Source: Bacteroides sp. (GTDB lineage Bacteria > Bacteroidota > Bacteroidia > Bacteroidales > Bacteroidaceae). Taken from it: a stretch of DNA of 64,000 nt. The DNA is taken from assembly GCA_015060765.1 (NCBI GenBank), contig SUXW01000003.1, positions 124,001 through 188,000 of the forward strand, read 5' to 3'. The notes beneath the pieces were generated by a model. The model was not told the DNA's origin and did no database searches. It saw only the letters and a program-made list of their open reading frames with translations. Each line of letters begins with the position of its first letter. Within the stretch, counting starts at the first letter, position 1. Shown in pieces: positions 47,740 to 57,617 of the stretch. The position numbers were made by a program, and so were the translations under genes.

Positions 47740-50064
47740 ATGGCAAAAACACTTCCTATTCAATTAGTAAAAACTCGTGAGAAACAAGATGTTTTTTTAA
47801 AAGAGGCTGGAGGCTCTAATGATCTTCCAACTTGGGCGACAGAACAAGTCATCACAGAGAACTCGGCTCGACTTGTCAATGCATTAGACTGTATGAGCAG
47901 ATGTTTTGCAAATCGTCTTGTATACAATAGACGTTTACCATTATTGGTAAAGGCGAAACTCAATGAACATGCTACGGCAAAGTCATATCGTCCAAATGTG
48001 AGAGCAATTCTTAATCAAAAGCGTAAGCGTAATGTAATTGGCATATCTGGATTTCGAGAAATATTGTTCAAGTTAGATGAAGTTGAAGATATTGAAGCTA
48101 TAAAAAATGTCGTTCTTTCGGTACAAAATCATACTTCTTCTAAAGATAAGCCTATAGGAGTGGCTGCTATAGAAGATTTATCTGTGTATTCTTGTGAAAT
48201 TGATGTTGACACATTAAGTAACAAACTTTTAAAAGTTCAATTGGTAGACTATAAAGATGCAAATCTTAATGCTTTATCCGAACAAATATTATTAGAACTT
48301 GGAGAGGAGTTAGAATGTAATATTGAGAAAGTGGGTTATGCCGAAGATTTAATAATGTTTAAAATTCGCAATCCATCAGCTGATTCAATACGAAAAATAG
48401 CTACTCTTGATAGTGTGATTTCAATAAAAGAAATGCCCTATTACGAACTTGTCGCTGCGCCTAATCCTTTTCAGGCCGAGGTGGAGTTAGCAAAACCTAT
48501 TGAAGGAGAAGAGTATCCAGTTTTAGGTATTCTTGATTCTGGTGTTGAAAAATCTGACTATTTGTCATCGTGGAGTCATGGAAATGAGAATAATATTGCA
48601 GGATTAGATGAATTAGATATAAATCGTATTCACGGTACAATGGTAGCAAGTGTAGCCGTATATGGAGATATATTGGAAAATAAAAATTGTACAGGTTGTG
48701 GACCGTTGAAATTTGTTAGTTGCATCGTAAATTCAGATAAAGAAGGTTTAAAAATATCTGAAGATGAACTTATAATGTATATTAGGGCTGCAGTACAGAA
48801 ATATCCTGATATTAAAATATGGAATCTATCACAAGGTTCCCAAACGGAAGTGTCTGATTTTGTCTTTTCTGATTTTGCTATAGCTTTAGATGATGTTCAA
48901 AAGAAAAATAATATTTTAATCTGTAAGTCGGCAGGTAATAGTACGAATTTAGGTCGCATAACATGGGGAGCAGAATCAATACTGGCTTTAACAGTAGGGT
49001 CAATATGTAATAATGGAACCCATCCTGAAGATTTGGAAGAAGGAATGCATTCTCCTTTTTCTCGCATAGGGTATGGGCCAGAGGGGCTGATTAAACCAGA
49101 AGTTGTTCATTACGGGGGAAATAGACATACAGGAATTAAAGTATTGACAGGTGCGGACATTCAGTACACAGCTCATGGTACGAGTTTTTCTACACCAAGA
49201 ATTTCATCATTGGCTACTCATCTATACCATAGACTTGATGGGGTGTTTGATCCAACCTTAATAAAAGCCTTGATTATTCATAATGCTAACTATCCGTCTA
49301 TTGTAGAGAAGAATGCTGTGGGATGTGATAAAATGTATGGTTTTGGTTTGCCTGCTTCTATTGATGAAATGTTAAACAACGATGAAGATGAATTTACAAT
49401 GGTATGGCAACCTGATTTTAATGATGGTACCGATTATCAAGTGATTGATTTCCCATATCCTAAAACTTTGATTGATGAAAATGGTTATTTTTATGGAATA
49501 GTTACTGTTACAATTGTTACTGACCCTATTTTAAAAGGAGGAGAAGGTAATGAATATTGTCAAACGGATGTTGACGTTAAAATCGGTCCCATCCGAGGTG
49601 TCAATCATTTTGCACTTGGTGCTGACGGAACCCCTAAAACATATAGAAATGAAGAAAGAATCGACTCATTATACAATATCTTGACGGAGGATAAATATTC
49701 AACACGACAATCCGAGATAATGAGAGAGCGCAATCTTATAATGAAGAATCACAAATGGCAACCAGTAAAGAAATTTCAAGTAGACTTATCTACTATGACA
49801 ACTAATAAAAAGAATTTGATAAAAGATTGTCAAACATGGGCTATGACAATGCATGCATTTACTAGAGATGCCACAGCGTTTGAACTACAAGAAGATGGCG
49901 TAAGAGATTTAATTAGGGCCACAATTATTGTAACAATAAAAGATCCCAAACATAATGGTTTGGTATATAATGAGGGAATTCGTCTTTTAAATGCATATAA
50001 TTTTGAACATTCTAATATTGTTGTGAGGAACGATGTTCATTTATTGGGGAATATTGATGATTAA
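47740..50064 (+). CDS. ietS: S8 family (subtilisin-like) serine peptidase, IetS-like
   Basis: Catalytic motifs VLGILDSGVE (D), RIHGTMVASVA (H), CKSAGNS (oxyanion N), AHGTSFSTPRIS (S). Confidence 0.8.
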   Translation: MAKTLPIQLVKTREKQDVFLKEAGGSNDLPTWATEQVITENSARLVNALDCMSRCFANRLVYNRRLPLLVKAKLNEHATAKSYRPNVRAILNQKRKRNVIGISGFREILFKLDEVEDIEAIKNVVLSVQNHTSSKDKPIGVAAIEDLSVYSCEIDVDTLSNKLLKVQLVDYKDANLNALSEQILLELGEELECNIEKVGYAEDLIMFKIRNPSADSIRKIATLDSVISIKEMPYYELVAAPNPFQAEVELAKPIEGEEYPVLGILDSGVEKSDYLSSWSHGNENNIAGLDELDINRIHGTMVASVAVYGDILENKNCTGCGPLKFVSCIVNSDKEGLKISEDELIMYIRAAVQKYPDIKIWNLSQGSQTEVSDFVFSDFAIALDDVQKKNNILICKSAGNSTNLGRITWGAESILALTVGSICNNGTHPEDLEEGMHSPFSRIGYGPEGLIKPEVVHYGGNRHTGIKVLTGADIQYTAHGTSFSTPRISSLATHLYHRLDGVFDPTLIKALIIHNANYPSIVEKNAVGCDKMYGFGLPASIDEMLNNDEDEFTMVWQPDFNDGTDYQVIDFPYPKTLIDENGYFYGIVTVTIVTDPILKGGEGNEYCQTDVDVKIGPIRGVNHFALGADGTPKTYRNEERIDSLYNILTEDKYSTRQSEIMRERNLIMKNHKWQPVKKFQVDLSTMTTNKKNLIKDCQTWAMTMHAFTRDATAFELQEDGVRDLIRATIIVTIKDPKHNGLVYNEGIRLLNAYNFEHSNIVVRNDVHLLGNIDD

Positions 50065-50077
50065 AATTAATTAGCCT

Positions 50078-50132
50078 AACTTTTTTGTTATCTTTTTTCT
50101 TTCTGCTGCCAGAAAGAAAAAAGTAAAGACCC
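50078..50132. repeat. Partial dispersed element copy C (CTTTTTTCTTTCTG-ctgc-CAGAAAGAAAAAAG hairpin)
   Basis: Same hairpin as at 389-450, 53.7 kb, 59.77 kb. Confidence 0.85.
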
Positions 50133-50162
50133 TATTCCTAAAATCAAAAAACGAAAGAAAAT

Positions 50163-50193
50163 TTTGAATATTCAAAACAAATACATACATTTG
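50163..50193 (+). promoter_or_regulatory. Promoter TTTG-N19-TACATTTG upstream of histidine kinase
   Basis: Consensus match and spacing. Confidence 0.65.
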
Positions 50194-50216
50194 AAAAATT
50201 ATTGAAAAAATCTGTA

Positions 50217-52406
50217 ATGGACGGCATATTGAACGACGGGAAGAACGCTTCGAAATTGTTGGCGTTGACGGCAGGGACTCTTTTCCTGCTGGATGAACAG
50301 GGTGTGTGCGTAGACATCATGTTCAATGGTGAATACTCGTCTTTTTTGAAAGAACATCTGAAGGTGGGTGTGAACCTGCTGAATATACTCCCTCCTGAAA
50401 CATATAAGCGCTTCTATCCGGAATTCAGAATGGTGGAGACCGAGAAAATTACTTCGTCGGTTTCGTATGAAATCCTGGCAAGACAGAAACAGTATTGTTT
50501 CCATTGTACCATGAAACCGTATGAGAACCTGGTGCTATGCCAGTGTATCGACGTGACGGAACGCAACAAGCGGCAACAGGAACTGGGTAAGCGCAACCGG
50601 GAACTTTCGGAAATCCAGAAAATTGCGATGATAGGCGACTGGTACTATACCTCGAAGGACGGGAACCTGAGGTACAAGGGACAGTCGGGCGCACTGAACC
50701 TGGTGAGCCAGTTCAACATCACGCTGGAACGGTACCGCCGGTTTATCTTGCCGGACGACCTGGAACTGTTTGATATCTGGGTGAAGAATGTACTCAAGGG
50801 GGACCTGAAGGAGACATTCGACTTCCGTATCCTGATGCAGAAGAAAATCTATTACTTGAGGGCCAAAGCGTTGGCACGGGAAAAGAACAGGGACGGATCC
50901 ATCATGGTGGAAGGGTATGTGCAGAACGTGACCGAGGTGTACCAGAAGAGAAACGACATCAGTCTGCTGACGCATGCCATCAACAACGCAGCGGAAGATA
51001 TCTATGCCGCCGATGAGGAGGGAAACCTGATCTTCATCAACCGTCTGTTCCAACAGCATCATAACATCAGCGGACACGATGACATTTCCCGCATGAAGAT
51101 TTACGAGGTGAACTCGCACTTCAAGAGCAAGCAGGACTGGGAGAAGTATGTGGACGAGGTGAAGCACGGAATGCGACTGCATGGATTCCGAATCTCGAAC
51201 CCTACTCCGCTGCATCCGGAAATTCTGGCCATGGAATCGTATGCCTACTGGGTGACCAGCGATTCGGGGGTGGGGACCATCTGGTCGTTTGCCCGCGATA
51301 TCTCACAGCGTATCGAACAGGAACGTCAGCTGAGACACTTCAACCTGATTCTGAACAAGACCATCGAGAACTTGCCGGCAAGTATCGTGGTGAAGGATAT
51401 CAACAACGACTTCAGGTATCTGTACCGCAACAAGGAGTCGTTCAACCGAGACATCAACCAGATTGACCCGATAGGGAAAAGCGACTTCGATTTCCATCCG
51501 TATGACGTGGCGGTGGAAAAGCGCATAGAGGATATGGAGATTGCACGCACAGGAATCGAAAAGCACTGGATCAGTGAGGACAGGGACTCGGAAGGTAACG
51601 TGATCTACATAGACAAACGGAAACTGAAAATTGAAAGTGAGGACTTGCCACCGTTGCTGCTGAACATCGACTGGGACATCACCAGCATGGAACGCATGAA
51701 ACGGGAACTGATCGTGGCAAAGGAGAAGGCGGAGACATCCGACCGACTGAAAACGGCTTTCCTGGCCAACATGAGTCACGAGATTCGGACGCCACTCAAT
51801 GCAATCGTGGGATTCTCGCGCATCATCGCCGAAACGGAGGATGCTACGGAAAGACAGACGTACTACGAAATCGTGGAAGAGAACAACAACCGATTGTTGC
51901 AGCTGATCAACGAGATTCTGGACTTGTCGAAGATTGAAGCGAATATCACGGAATTCAAGATACGTTCGGTGAGCTTGCATGAACTGTGCCGGGAGGTGTA
52001 CAACTCGTTCTACTTCCGTTGCCCGGAGAACGTGGAACTGGTGTTCGATACATCCGACCTGGGTACGATGGTGCGGGCCGACAAGAGCCGCGTGATCCAA
52101 ATCCTGTCGAACCTGATAGGAAACGCCATGAAGTTTACCAAGGAGGGCAGCATCCGATTCGGGTACTGGTCGAAAGGAAACGAGGTGGAATTGCATGTGA
52201 CGGATACCGGTGTGGGTATTTCGGAAGAGAACCAGAAGAAGGTGTTCGACCGCTTCGTCAAAGCAAACGACATGGAACAAGGTACGGGATTGGGATTGTC
52301 GATCTGTAAAATGCTGGTGGAAAAGATGGGTGGACGGATTTCCGTAGAATCGATATTGGGTAAAGGTACAACGTTCCGGTTTACACTGCCGAAGGGGATG
52401 GGGTGA
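50217..52406 (+). CDS. PAS-domain sensor histidine kinase
   Basis: ANMSHEIRTPLNAIVGFSRII; IGNAMKFTKEGSIRFGY; VTDTGVGISEENQKKVFDRF; GTGLGLSICKMLVEKMGG. Confidence 0.92.
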   Translation: MDGILNDGKNASKLLALTAGTLFLLDEQGVCVDIMFNGEYSSFLKEHLKVGVNLLNILPPETYKRFYPEFRMVETEKITSSVSYEILARQKQYCFHCTMKPYENLVLCQCIDVTERNKRQQELGKRNRELSEIQKIAMIGDWYYTSKDGNLRYKGQSGALNLVSQFNITLERYRRFILPDDLELFDIWVKNVLKGDLKETFDFRILMQKKIYYLRAKALAREKNRDGSIMVEGYVQNVTEVYQKRNDISLLTHAINNAAEDIYAADEEGNLIFINRLFQQHHNISGHDDISRMKIYEVNSHFKSKQDWEKYVDEVKHGMRLHGFRISNPTPLHPEILAMESYAYWVTSDSGVGTIWSFARDISQRIEQERQLRHFNLILNKTIENLPASIVVKDINNDFRYLYRNKESFNRDINQIDPIGKSDFDFHPYDVAVEKRIEDMEIARTGIEKHWISEDRDSEGNVIYIDKRKLKIESEDLPPLLLNIDWDITSMERMKRELIVAKEKAETSDRLKTAFLANMSHEIRTPLNAIVGFSRIIAETEDATERQTYYEIVEENNNRLLQLINEILDLSKIEANITEFKIRSVSLHELCREVYNSFYFRCPENVELVFDTSDLGTMVRADKSRVIQILSNLIGNAMKFTKEGSIRFGYWSKGNEVELHVTDTGVGISEENQKKVFDRFVKANDMEQGTGLGLSICKMLVEKMGGRISVESILGKGTTFRFTLPKGMG

Positions 52407-52407
52407 T

Positions 52408-52735
52408 GTGTGCTCTAGCCGCACGGGCTTTTCATTTCTTTTGTGCGCACAAAAGAAACGAAACAAAGAAAAAGCGCCGGCTGCACTTTTTGGGCTATTC
52501 CGAAAGTTGTTTCCGCTGAACAAAAAGAACTCGCTTCGCTCAAACAGCTTTTTGTTCTTTACGCTCCATCAACTTCCTCCATTTCACGCCCAAAAAGTGA
52601 GGCCGGAAGTTTGATGCAACATTGCTTCGCTCGTTGCAGTGGACGCTTCCTTTTCCGAATCGCTTTGCTCTCGGTTGGTTACATTGCTTCGCTCGTTGTG
52701 GTGGACGTTTTCTTTCCGAAACGCTTCGCTTGTTA
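52408..52735 (+). repeat. Dispersed hairpin element copy D
   Basis: Begins 2 nt after kinase stop; same blocks as copies A, B and F. Confidence 0.85.
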
Positions 52736-52798
52736 AAAGAGGGGGTGGGTTAGGATTTTTCGAATTTTATTTGTTTCTTTGCAAAAAGTATTTATAAT

Positions 52799-53095
52799 AT
52801 GAAATCAACATCCGAGTATCTATTATTATTGAAGCAGTTCAAGGAAACTAAGGGTAAGTTCTATGGTATTCAAAAGATTGGACTGTTTGGTTCTGTGGCT
52901 CGTGGAGAACATAAGGAAGGAAGTGATGTGGATGTTTGTTTTGAAGGGGATGCTATAGGACTTTTTAGAATGGCTCGATTAAAAGGAGAACTTGAAATGT
53001 TGTTTGGGACTACCGTTGATTTATTGCGTATGCGTAAACAATTGGATGGCTCAATGCTGAAAGAATCTGTAATGAGAGATATCGTTTATGCTTGA
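52799..53095 (+). CDS. mntA: MNT-type nucleotidyltransferase (MntA-like antitoxin)
   Basis: LFGSVARGEHKEGSDVDVCFEGD. Confidence 0.82.
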   Translation: MKSTSEYLLLLKQFKETKGKFYGIQKIGLFGSVARGEHKEGSDVDVCFEGDAIGLFRMARLKGELEMLFGTTVDLLRMRKQLDGSMLKESVMRDIVYA

Positions 53096-53477
53096 TTGGA
53101 ATAAGAAAGAAATACTCGAACTCTTGGATATGGTTCTGGACTCTATCGAAGTGATACAGGAACGAACTCGTCATATTCGAATAGGGGACGATTTTTTATT
53201 GTCTCCGGATAATATGTTTATATTGGATGGAGTTTGTATGAGACTTATCTTTATTGGAGAAAGTATCAAAAATATAGATAAAAAAACGGAGGGTACGTTA
53301 TTTTGTAATTATCCTTCAGTTCCTTGGAAAGATGTAATGAAACAACGAGATTTAATAGCTCATCATTATTTTCGGGTTGATGCAGACTCTATTTGTGTAA
53401 CTATTAAAGAAGACTTCCCTTTTTTGTATCAAACGTTGTTGCAGATAAAACAGGATTTACAAAACAGATTATACTGA
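53088..53477 (+). CDS. hepT: HepT-like (DUF86) RNase toxin
   Basis: RDLIAHHYF = Rx4HxY motif; overlaps MntA-like gene by 8 bp. Confidence 0.82.
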   Translation: MLDWNKKEILELLDMVLDSIEVIQERTRHIRIGDDFLLSPDNMFILDGVCMRLIFIGESIKNIDKKTEGTLFCNYPSVPWKDVMKQRDLIAHHYFRVDADSICVTIKEDFPFLYQTLLQIKQDLQNRLY

Positions 53478-53479
53478 AA

Positions 53480-53762
53480 ACACCCACCTCAACGAGCGAA
53501 GCGAAGAAAACATCCACTGCAACGAGCGAAGCAATGTTGCATCACGGGGACCGGCCTTTAGTGGAGGAGCGTGAAGAAAATGGGGCTTGTTTCCGTGAAG
53601 AAGAAAAAGCTGTTTGAGCGTTAGCGAGTTCTTTTTCTTTAGGAAACAAGCCCCATTTTTAGCTCCGGAACGGCAGCCGGCAGTCTTTCTTTTTTGTTAC
53701 CTTTTTTCTTTCTGCTGCCAGAAAGAAAAAAGTAAAGAATTGCCAGAAAGAAAAAAGTAAAA
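53480..53762 (-). repeat. Dispersed hairpin element copy E (inverted)
   Basis: caacgagcgaagcaatgttgcatcacggggaccggcctttagtggaggagcgtgaagaaaa..gctgccagaaagaaaaaag. Confidence 0.85.
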
Positions 53763-53817
53763 ACAAGAAGTATCATCATTAGCTAAAATAGTATCATCCA
53801 AATCAATACCCAAAATC

Positions 53818-53825
53818 TATCTTTG
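53818..53825 (+). promoter_or_regulatory. -7 element TATCTTTG for mannan operon
   Basis: Consensus match 27 nt upstream of ATG; no clear -33. Confidence 0.5.
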
Positions 53826-53852
53826 CATTAAAATAATTTAAATCAAAACGAT

Positions 53853-54962
53853 ATGAAAAAAACGTTACTTTCGACCTTGTTGGCCGCAGCACTGGTTTCT
53901 TGCGGACAACCGAAGCAAGAGGCTGTGAAACAGTTGCCTACACGCACACCGGAGGCGGAAAAACTGTTGGCCAACCTGAAGACTATCCCTCAGAAGGGGT
54001 ATATGTTCGGACATCACGATGATACGAATTACGGAATCGGATGGGAATTTGAGGAAGGACGGTCGGATGTGCAGAGTGTCTGCGGAGACTATCCGGGCGT
54101 GATCAGTTTCGACTTGGGACATGTGGAACTGGGCGATAGCGTGACACTGGACAAGGTGCCGTTTGACAAGGTGCGGAAGGAAATAATCAACCAATACAAC
54201 CGCGGTGGGATGGTGTCGCTGAGCTGGCACCTGGACAACCCGATGACCGACGGTGACTCGTGGGACGTGAGCGATACAACAGTGGTGGCTTCTATCTTGC
54301 CGGGAGGCGACAAGCACGAGAAGTTCATGGGATGGATGGGCCGTCTGGCCGACTTCCTGAACTCGTTGCAGACTGCCGACGGTACGAAGGTGCCTGTGTT
54401 GTTCCGCCCGTGGCACGAACATACCGGAAGCTGGTTCTGGTGGGGACAGAAACTGTGCAGCACCGAACAGTACAAGGCATTGTGGCGCATGACATACGAC
54501 TTCCTGCAGAAGGAGGAGGCCAACCACGTGCTGTATGCTTACTCACCGGGTACGGAATTTACCGACAGTACTTCTTACTTGGAACGTTACCCGGGCGATG
54601 ACATCATCGACTTGGTGGGATTTGATACATACCAGTCGGCTTCACGCGATTTCTATGTGGAAAAGGCACGGAAGGCATTGGGTATCCTGACCGAAGTGGC
54701 CAAGGCACACGACAAGGCCATGGCGCTGACCGAAACGGGCTTCGAAGGGGTGAAGGATCCGATGTGGTGGACCGGTACCTTGGCTGAGGTGTTGGAAGGT
54801 TACCCGGTATCGTATGTACTGGTGTGGAGAAACGCACGCGAAAGAGTGACGCATTTCTATGCTCCTTACCCGGGACAGGAATCGGCCAACGACTTTGTGA
54901 CGTTCTATAACGACAGCACGACTTTGTTTGCTGCAGATGTAAAGGAAATATTGTATAAATAA
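53853..54962 (+). CDS. GH26 beta-mannanase lipoprotein
   Basis: Lipobox AALVSCGQ; YMFGHHDDTNYG; RPWHEHTGSWFWWG acid/base region; ALTETGFEG nucleophile region. Confidence 0.92.
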   Translation: MKKTLLSTLLAAALVSCGQPKQEAVKQLPTRTPEAEKLLANLKTIPQKGYMFGHHDDTNYGIGWEFEEGRSDVQSVCGDYPGVISFDLGHVELGDSVTLDKVPFDKVRKEIINQYNRGGMVSLSWHLDNPMTDGDSWDVSDTTVVASILPGGDKHEKFMGWMGRLADFLNSLQTADGTKVPVLFRPWHEHTGSWFWWGQKLCSTEQYKALWRMTYDFLQKEEANHVLYAYSPGTEFTDSTSYLERYPGDDIIDLVGFDTYQSASRDFYVEKARKALGILTEVAKAHDKAMALTETGFEGVKDPMWWTGTLAEVLEGYPVSYVLVWRNARERVTHFYAPYPGQESANDFVTFYNDSTTLFAADVKEILYK

Positions 54963-54974
54963 ATAATTGAGAAA

Positions 54975-56153
54975 ATGAAAAACGAATTTCAGGCAAAGGT
55001 AGAGAAACTGTTTGCCGACCATGAAGCATTGATTACACGCCCGAACATTCCGGTAGAAGGGGGGAATGGGGTGTTTACCCGATATACGTATCCGATTGTG
55101 ACTGCTGCACATACACCGGTATTCTGGCGGTACGACCTGGATGAAGCAACCAATCCGTATCTGATGGAACGCATCGGCATGAATGCAACCCTGAACTCGG
55201 GAGCCATCAAGTGGAACGGGAAGTATCTGATTGTTGTCCGCGTGGAAGGAGCCGACCGCAAGTCGTTCTTCGCCGTGGCAGAGAGTCCCAACGGGGTGGA
55301 TAACTTCCGCTTCTGGGATTATCCTATCACACTGCCGGAGGATGTGGTTCCGGCTACCAACGTGTACGACATGCGTCTTACCGCTCACGAAGACGGATGG
55401 ATCTATGGTATCTTCTGCGCCGAACGTCACGATGACAATGCGGCACCGGGCGACCTGAGTGCGGCAACGGCTACAGCGGGGATTGCACGGACCAAGGACT
55501 TGGTGAACTGGGAACGCCTGCCCGACCTGAAGACGAAGAGCCAGCAGCGCAACGTGGTGCTGCACCCGGAATTTGTGAACGGCAAGTATGCGCTCTATAC
55601 CCGTCCGCAGGACGGTTTCATCGACACCGGTAGCGGTGGCGGTATCGGATGGGCATTGGTGGACGATATGACTTGTGCCGAAGTGAAGGAGGAAATCATC
55701 ATCGACCCGCGCTATTATCATACCATCAAGGAAGTGAAGAACGGGGAAGGACCGCACCCCATCAAGACACCGAAGGGATGGTTGCACCTGGCTCACGGGG
55801 TACGTGCCTGCGCTGCAGGATTGCGTTATGTGCTTTATCTGTATATGACTTCCCTGGAAGATCCGACCAAGGTGATCGCTGCTCCGGCCGGTCACTTCAT
55901 GGCTCCAATCGGCGAAGAACGGGTGGGCGACGTATCGAACGTGCTCTTTACCAACGGATGGATTGCCGATGAAGACGGAAAGGTGTTCATCTACTACGCA
56001 TCCAGCGATACACGCATGCACGTGGCTACATCGACTGTCGACAAGCTGGTGGACTACTGCATGAATACACCGGAAGACGGGTTGCGCTCCTCGGCATCGG
56101 TAGAGACGCTGAAGAAACTGATCCAAAAAAATTTGGACATCCTGAAGAAATAA
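54975..56153 (+). CDS. GH130 phosphorylase (4-O-beta-D-mannosyl-D-glucose phosphorylase-like)
   Basis: KWNGKYLIVVRVEGADRKSFFAVAESPNGVDNF; GPHPIKTPKGWLHLAHGVRA. Confidence 0.92.
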   Translation: MKNEFQAKVEKLFADHEALITRPNIPVEGGNGVFTRYTYPIVTAAHTPVFWRYDLDEATNPYLMERIGMNATLNSGAIKWNGKYLIVVRVEGADRKSFFAVAESPNGVDNFRFWDYPITLPEDVVPATNVYDMRLTAHEDGWIYGIFCAERHDDNAAPGDLSAATATAGIARTKDLVNWERLPDLKTKSQQRNVVLHPEFVNGKYALYTRPQDGFIDTGSGGGIGWALVDDMTCAEVKEEIIIDPRYYHTIKEVKNGEGPHPIKTPKGWLHLAHGVRACAAGLRYVLYLYMTSLEDPTKVIAAPAGHFMAPIGEERVGDVSNVLFTNGWIADEDGKVFIYYASSDTRMHVATSTVDKLVDYCMNTPEDGLRSSASVETLKKLIQKNLDILKK

Positions 56154-56154
56154 G

Positions 56155-56162
56155 TATCTTTG
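56155..56162 (+). promoter_or_regulatory. TATCTTTG -7-like element between GH130 and MFS genes
   Basis: Consensus match, followed by hairpin GTGTTCCTCC-tga-GGGAGGGACAC (about 56168-56191). Confidence 0.35.
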
Positions 56163-56223
56163 CAGAAGTGTTCCTCCTGAGGGAGGGACACTTTGCAAAT
56201 GAACTGAATCATAACCTATTTAA

Positions 56224-57609
56224 ATGAATACCATGGCTACATTGAAAGAAAAAATCGGATACGGTTTCGGTGATATGTCGTCTTCCATGTTCTGGAAGAT
56301 TTTTTCGTATTATCTGCCGTTCTTCTATTCCAACATTTTTGGCTTGAGCCTGGCGGATGCCGGTCTGCTCATGTTAATCACACGTATCTGGGATGCGGTA
56401 TCGGACCCGATGATGGGGGTGATTGCCGACCGTACGCATACCAAATGGGGAAAATATCGTCCGTACCTGTTGTGGATTGCCGCTCCTTTTGCCATTGCGG
56501 GCATCCTGCTGTTTACCACTCCTGATATGGGACCGACCGGCAAACTGGTGTGGGCGTATGTCACTTATATCCTGATGATGACGGTCTATACGGCCATCAA
56601 CGTGCCTTACGGGGCTATGTTGGGTGTGATGACCGACGACTCGAATACCAAGACGGTGTTCTCTTCTTACCGTATGTTCTTCGCTTATGGCGGTAGCTTC
56701 ATCGCTTTGGGTGCTTGGGAACCGTTGTGCAACTGGTTCAAGTCAATGGACTTCACCGAAGCGGGCAGTTGGCAGTACTCCATGATTGTCATTGCATTGT
56801 TCTGCTTCTGCGGATTCCTGTTGTGCTTCAGCATGACGCGCGAACATGTACAGAGCAAGGTGGAGAATGCTTCCATCGGTAAGGATATCCAGTCGCTCGT
56901 GAAGAACTCACCGTGGTGGATCCTGAACGGGGCGGCCTTGATGTCGAACTTCTTCAACACAGTACGTGGGGCTACAGCAGCGTATTTCTTCAAGGATTAC
57001 ATCGCTGCCAATGCGGTGCTCGACTTTGGTGCGTTCAACTTGGTGCTTTATGCCGGTCTCTTCCTGATGGTGGGAGAGGTGTGCAACATGATTGGGGTGG
57101 CTCTGGCAGTGCCCTTGTCCATGAAGTTCGGCAAGAAGCCTACGTATATTCTCTCGCTGATTGCATTGGTGGGATTCAGCGTGCTCTTCTTCTTCCTGCC
57201 TAACAACGGATTCGGCTGGTGGATGATGATGTTGCTGCAGATTATCATCTCTATCTGTACCGGTATCATCTCGCCGCTGGTATGGAGTATGTATGCCGAC
57301 GTGGCCGACTATGCGGAACTGAAGGACGGTTCTGCTTCTACCGGCTTGATCTTCTCTTCGGGTTCGATGGCACAGAAATTCGGGGGTGCGATTGCCGGTT
57401 GGGCAGTCATGGCATTGCTTGCTGCCTTTGGTTACAACACAGCCGAAGGTGCGGTGCAGACTCCTGAGGCATTGGACGGCTTGAAGTACTTGATGAGCTT
57501 CATCCCGGCCGGTATTGCTGCTGTATCCATCTTGGTCCTGATGGTTTATCCGCTCGACAAGAAACGCATGGAATCGATCAACAGCCAATTGAAAGCAGTA
57601 CGTAAATAA
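56224..57609 (+). CDS. GPH/MFS sugar transporter
   Basis: KIGYGFGDMSSSMFWKIFSYYLPFFYSNIFGLSLADAGLLMLITRIWDAVSDPMMGVIADRTHTKWGKYRPYLLW. Confidence 0.93.
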   Translation: MNTMATLKEKIGYGFGDMSSSMFWKIFSYYLPFFYSNIFGLSLADAGLLMLITRIWDAVSDPMMGVIADRTHTKWGKYRPYLLWIAAPFAIAGILLFTTPDMGPTGKLVWAYVTYILMMTVYTAINVPYGAMLGVMTDDSNTKTVFSSYRMFFAYGGSFIALGAWEPLCNWFKSMDFTEAGSWQYSMIVIALFCFCGFLLCFSMTREHVQSKVENASIGKDIQSLVKNSPWWILNGAALMSNFFNTVRGATAAYFFKDYIAANAVLDFGAFNLVLYAGLFLMVGEVCNMIGVALAVPLSMKFGKKPTYILSLIALVGFSVLFFFLPNNGFGWWMMMLLQIIISICTGIISPLVWSMYADVADYAELKDGSASTGLIFSSGSMAQKFGGAIAGWAVMALLAAFGYNTAEGAVQTPEALDGLKYLMSFIPAGIAAVSILVLMVYPLDKKRMESINSQLKAVRK

Positions 57610-57617
57610 GGCGCTTT

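Noticed and set aside
52408-52614. ORFs such as RTGFSFLLCAQKKRNKEKAPAALFGLFRKLFPLNKKNSLRSNSFLF (also 661-930)
   Set aside because: Translations of the dispersed hairpin element itself; recur only with the repeat, so treated as spurious.
56155-56191. Terminator between GH130 and MFS genes
   Set aside because: Hairpin lacks a clear T tract and is preceded by a promoter-like TATCTTTG, so function is ambiguous.
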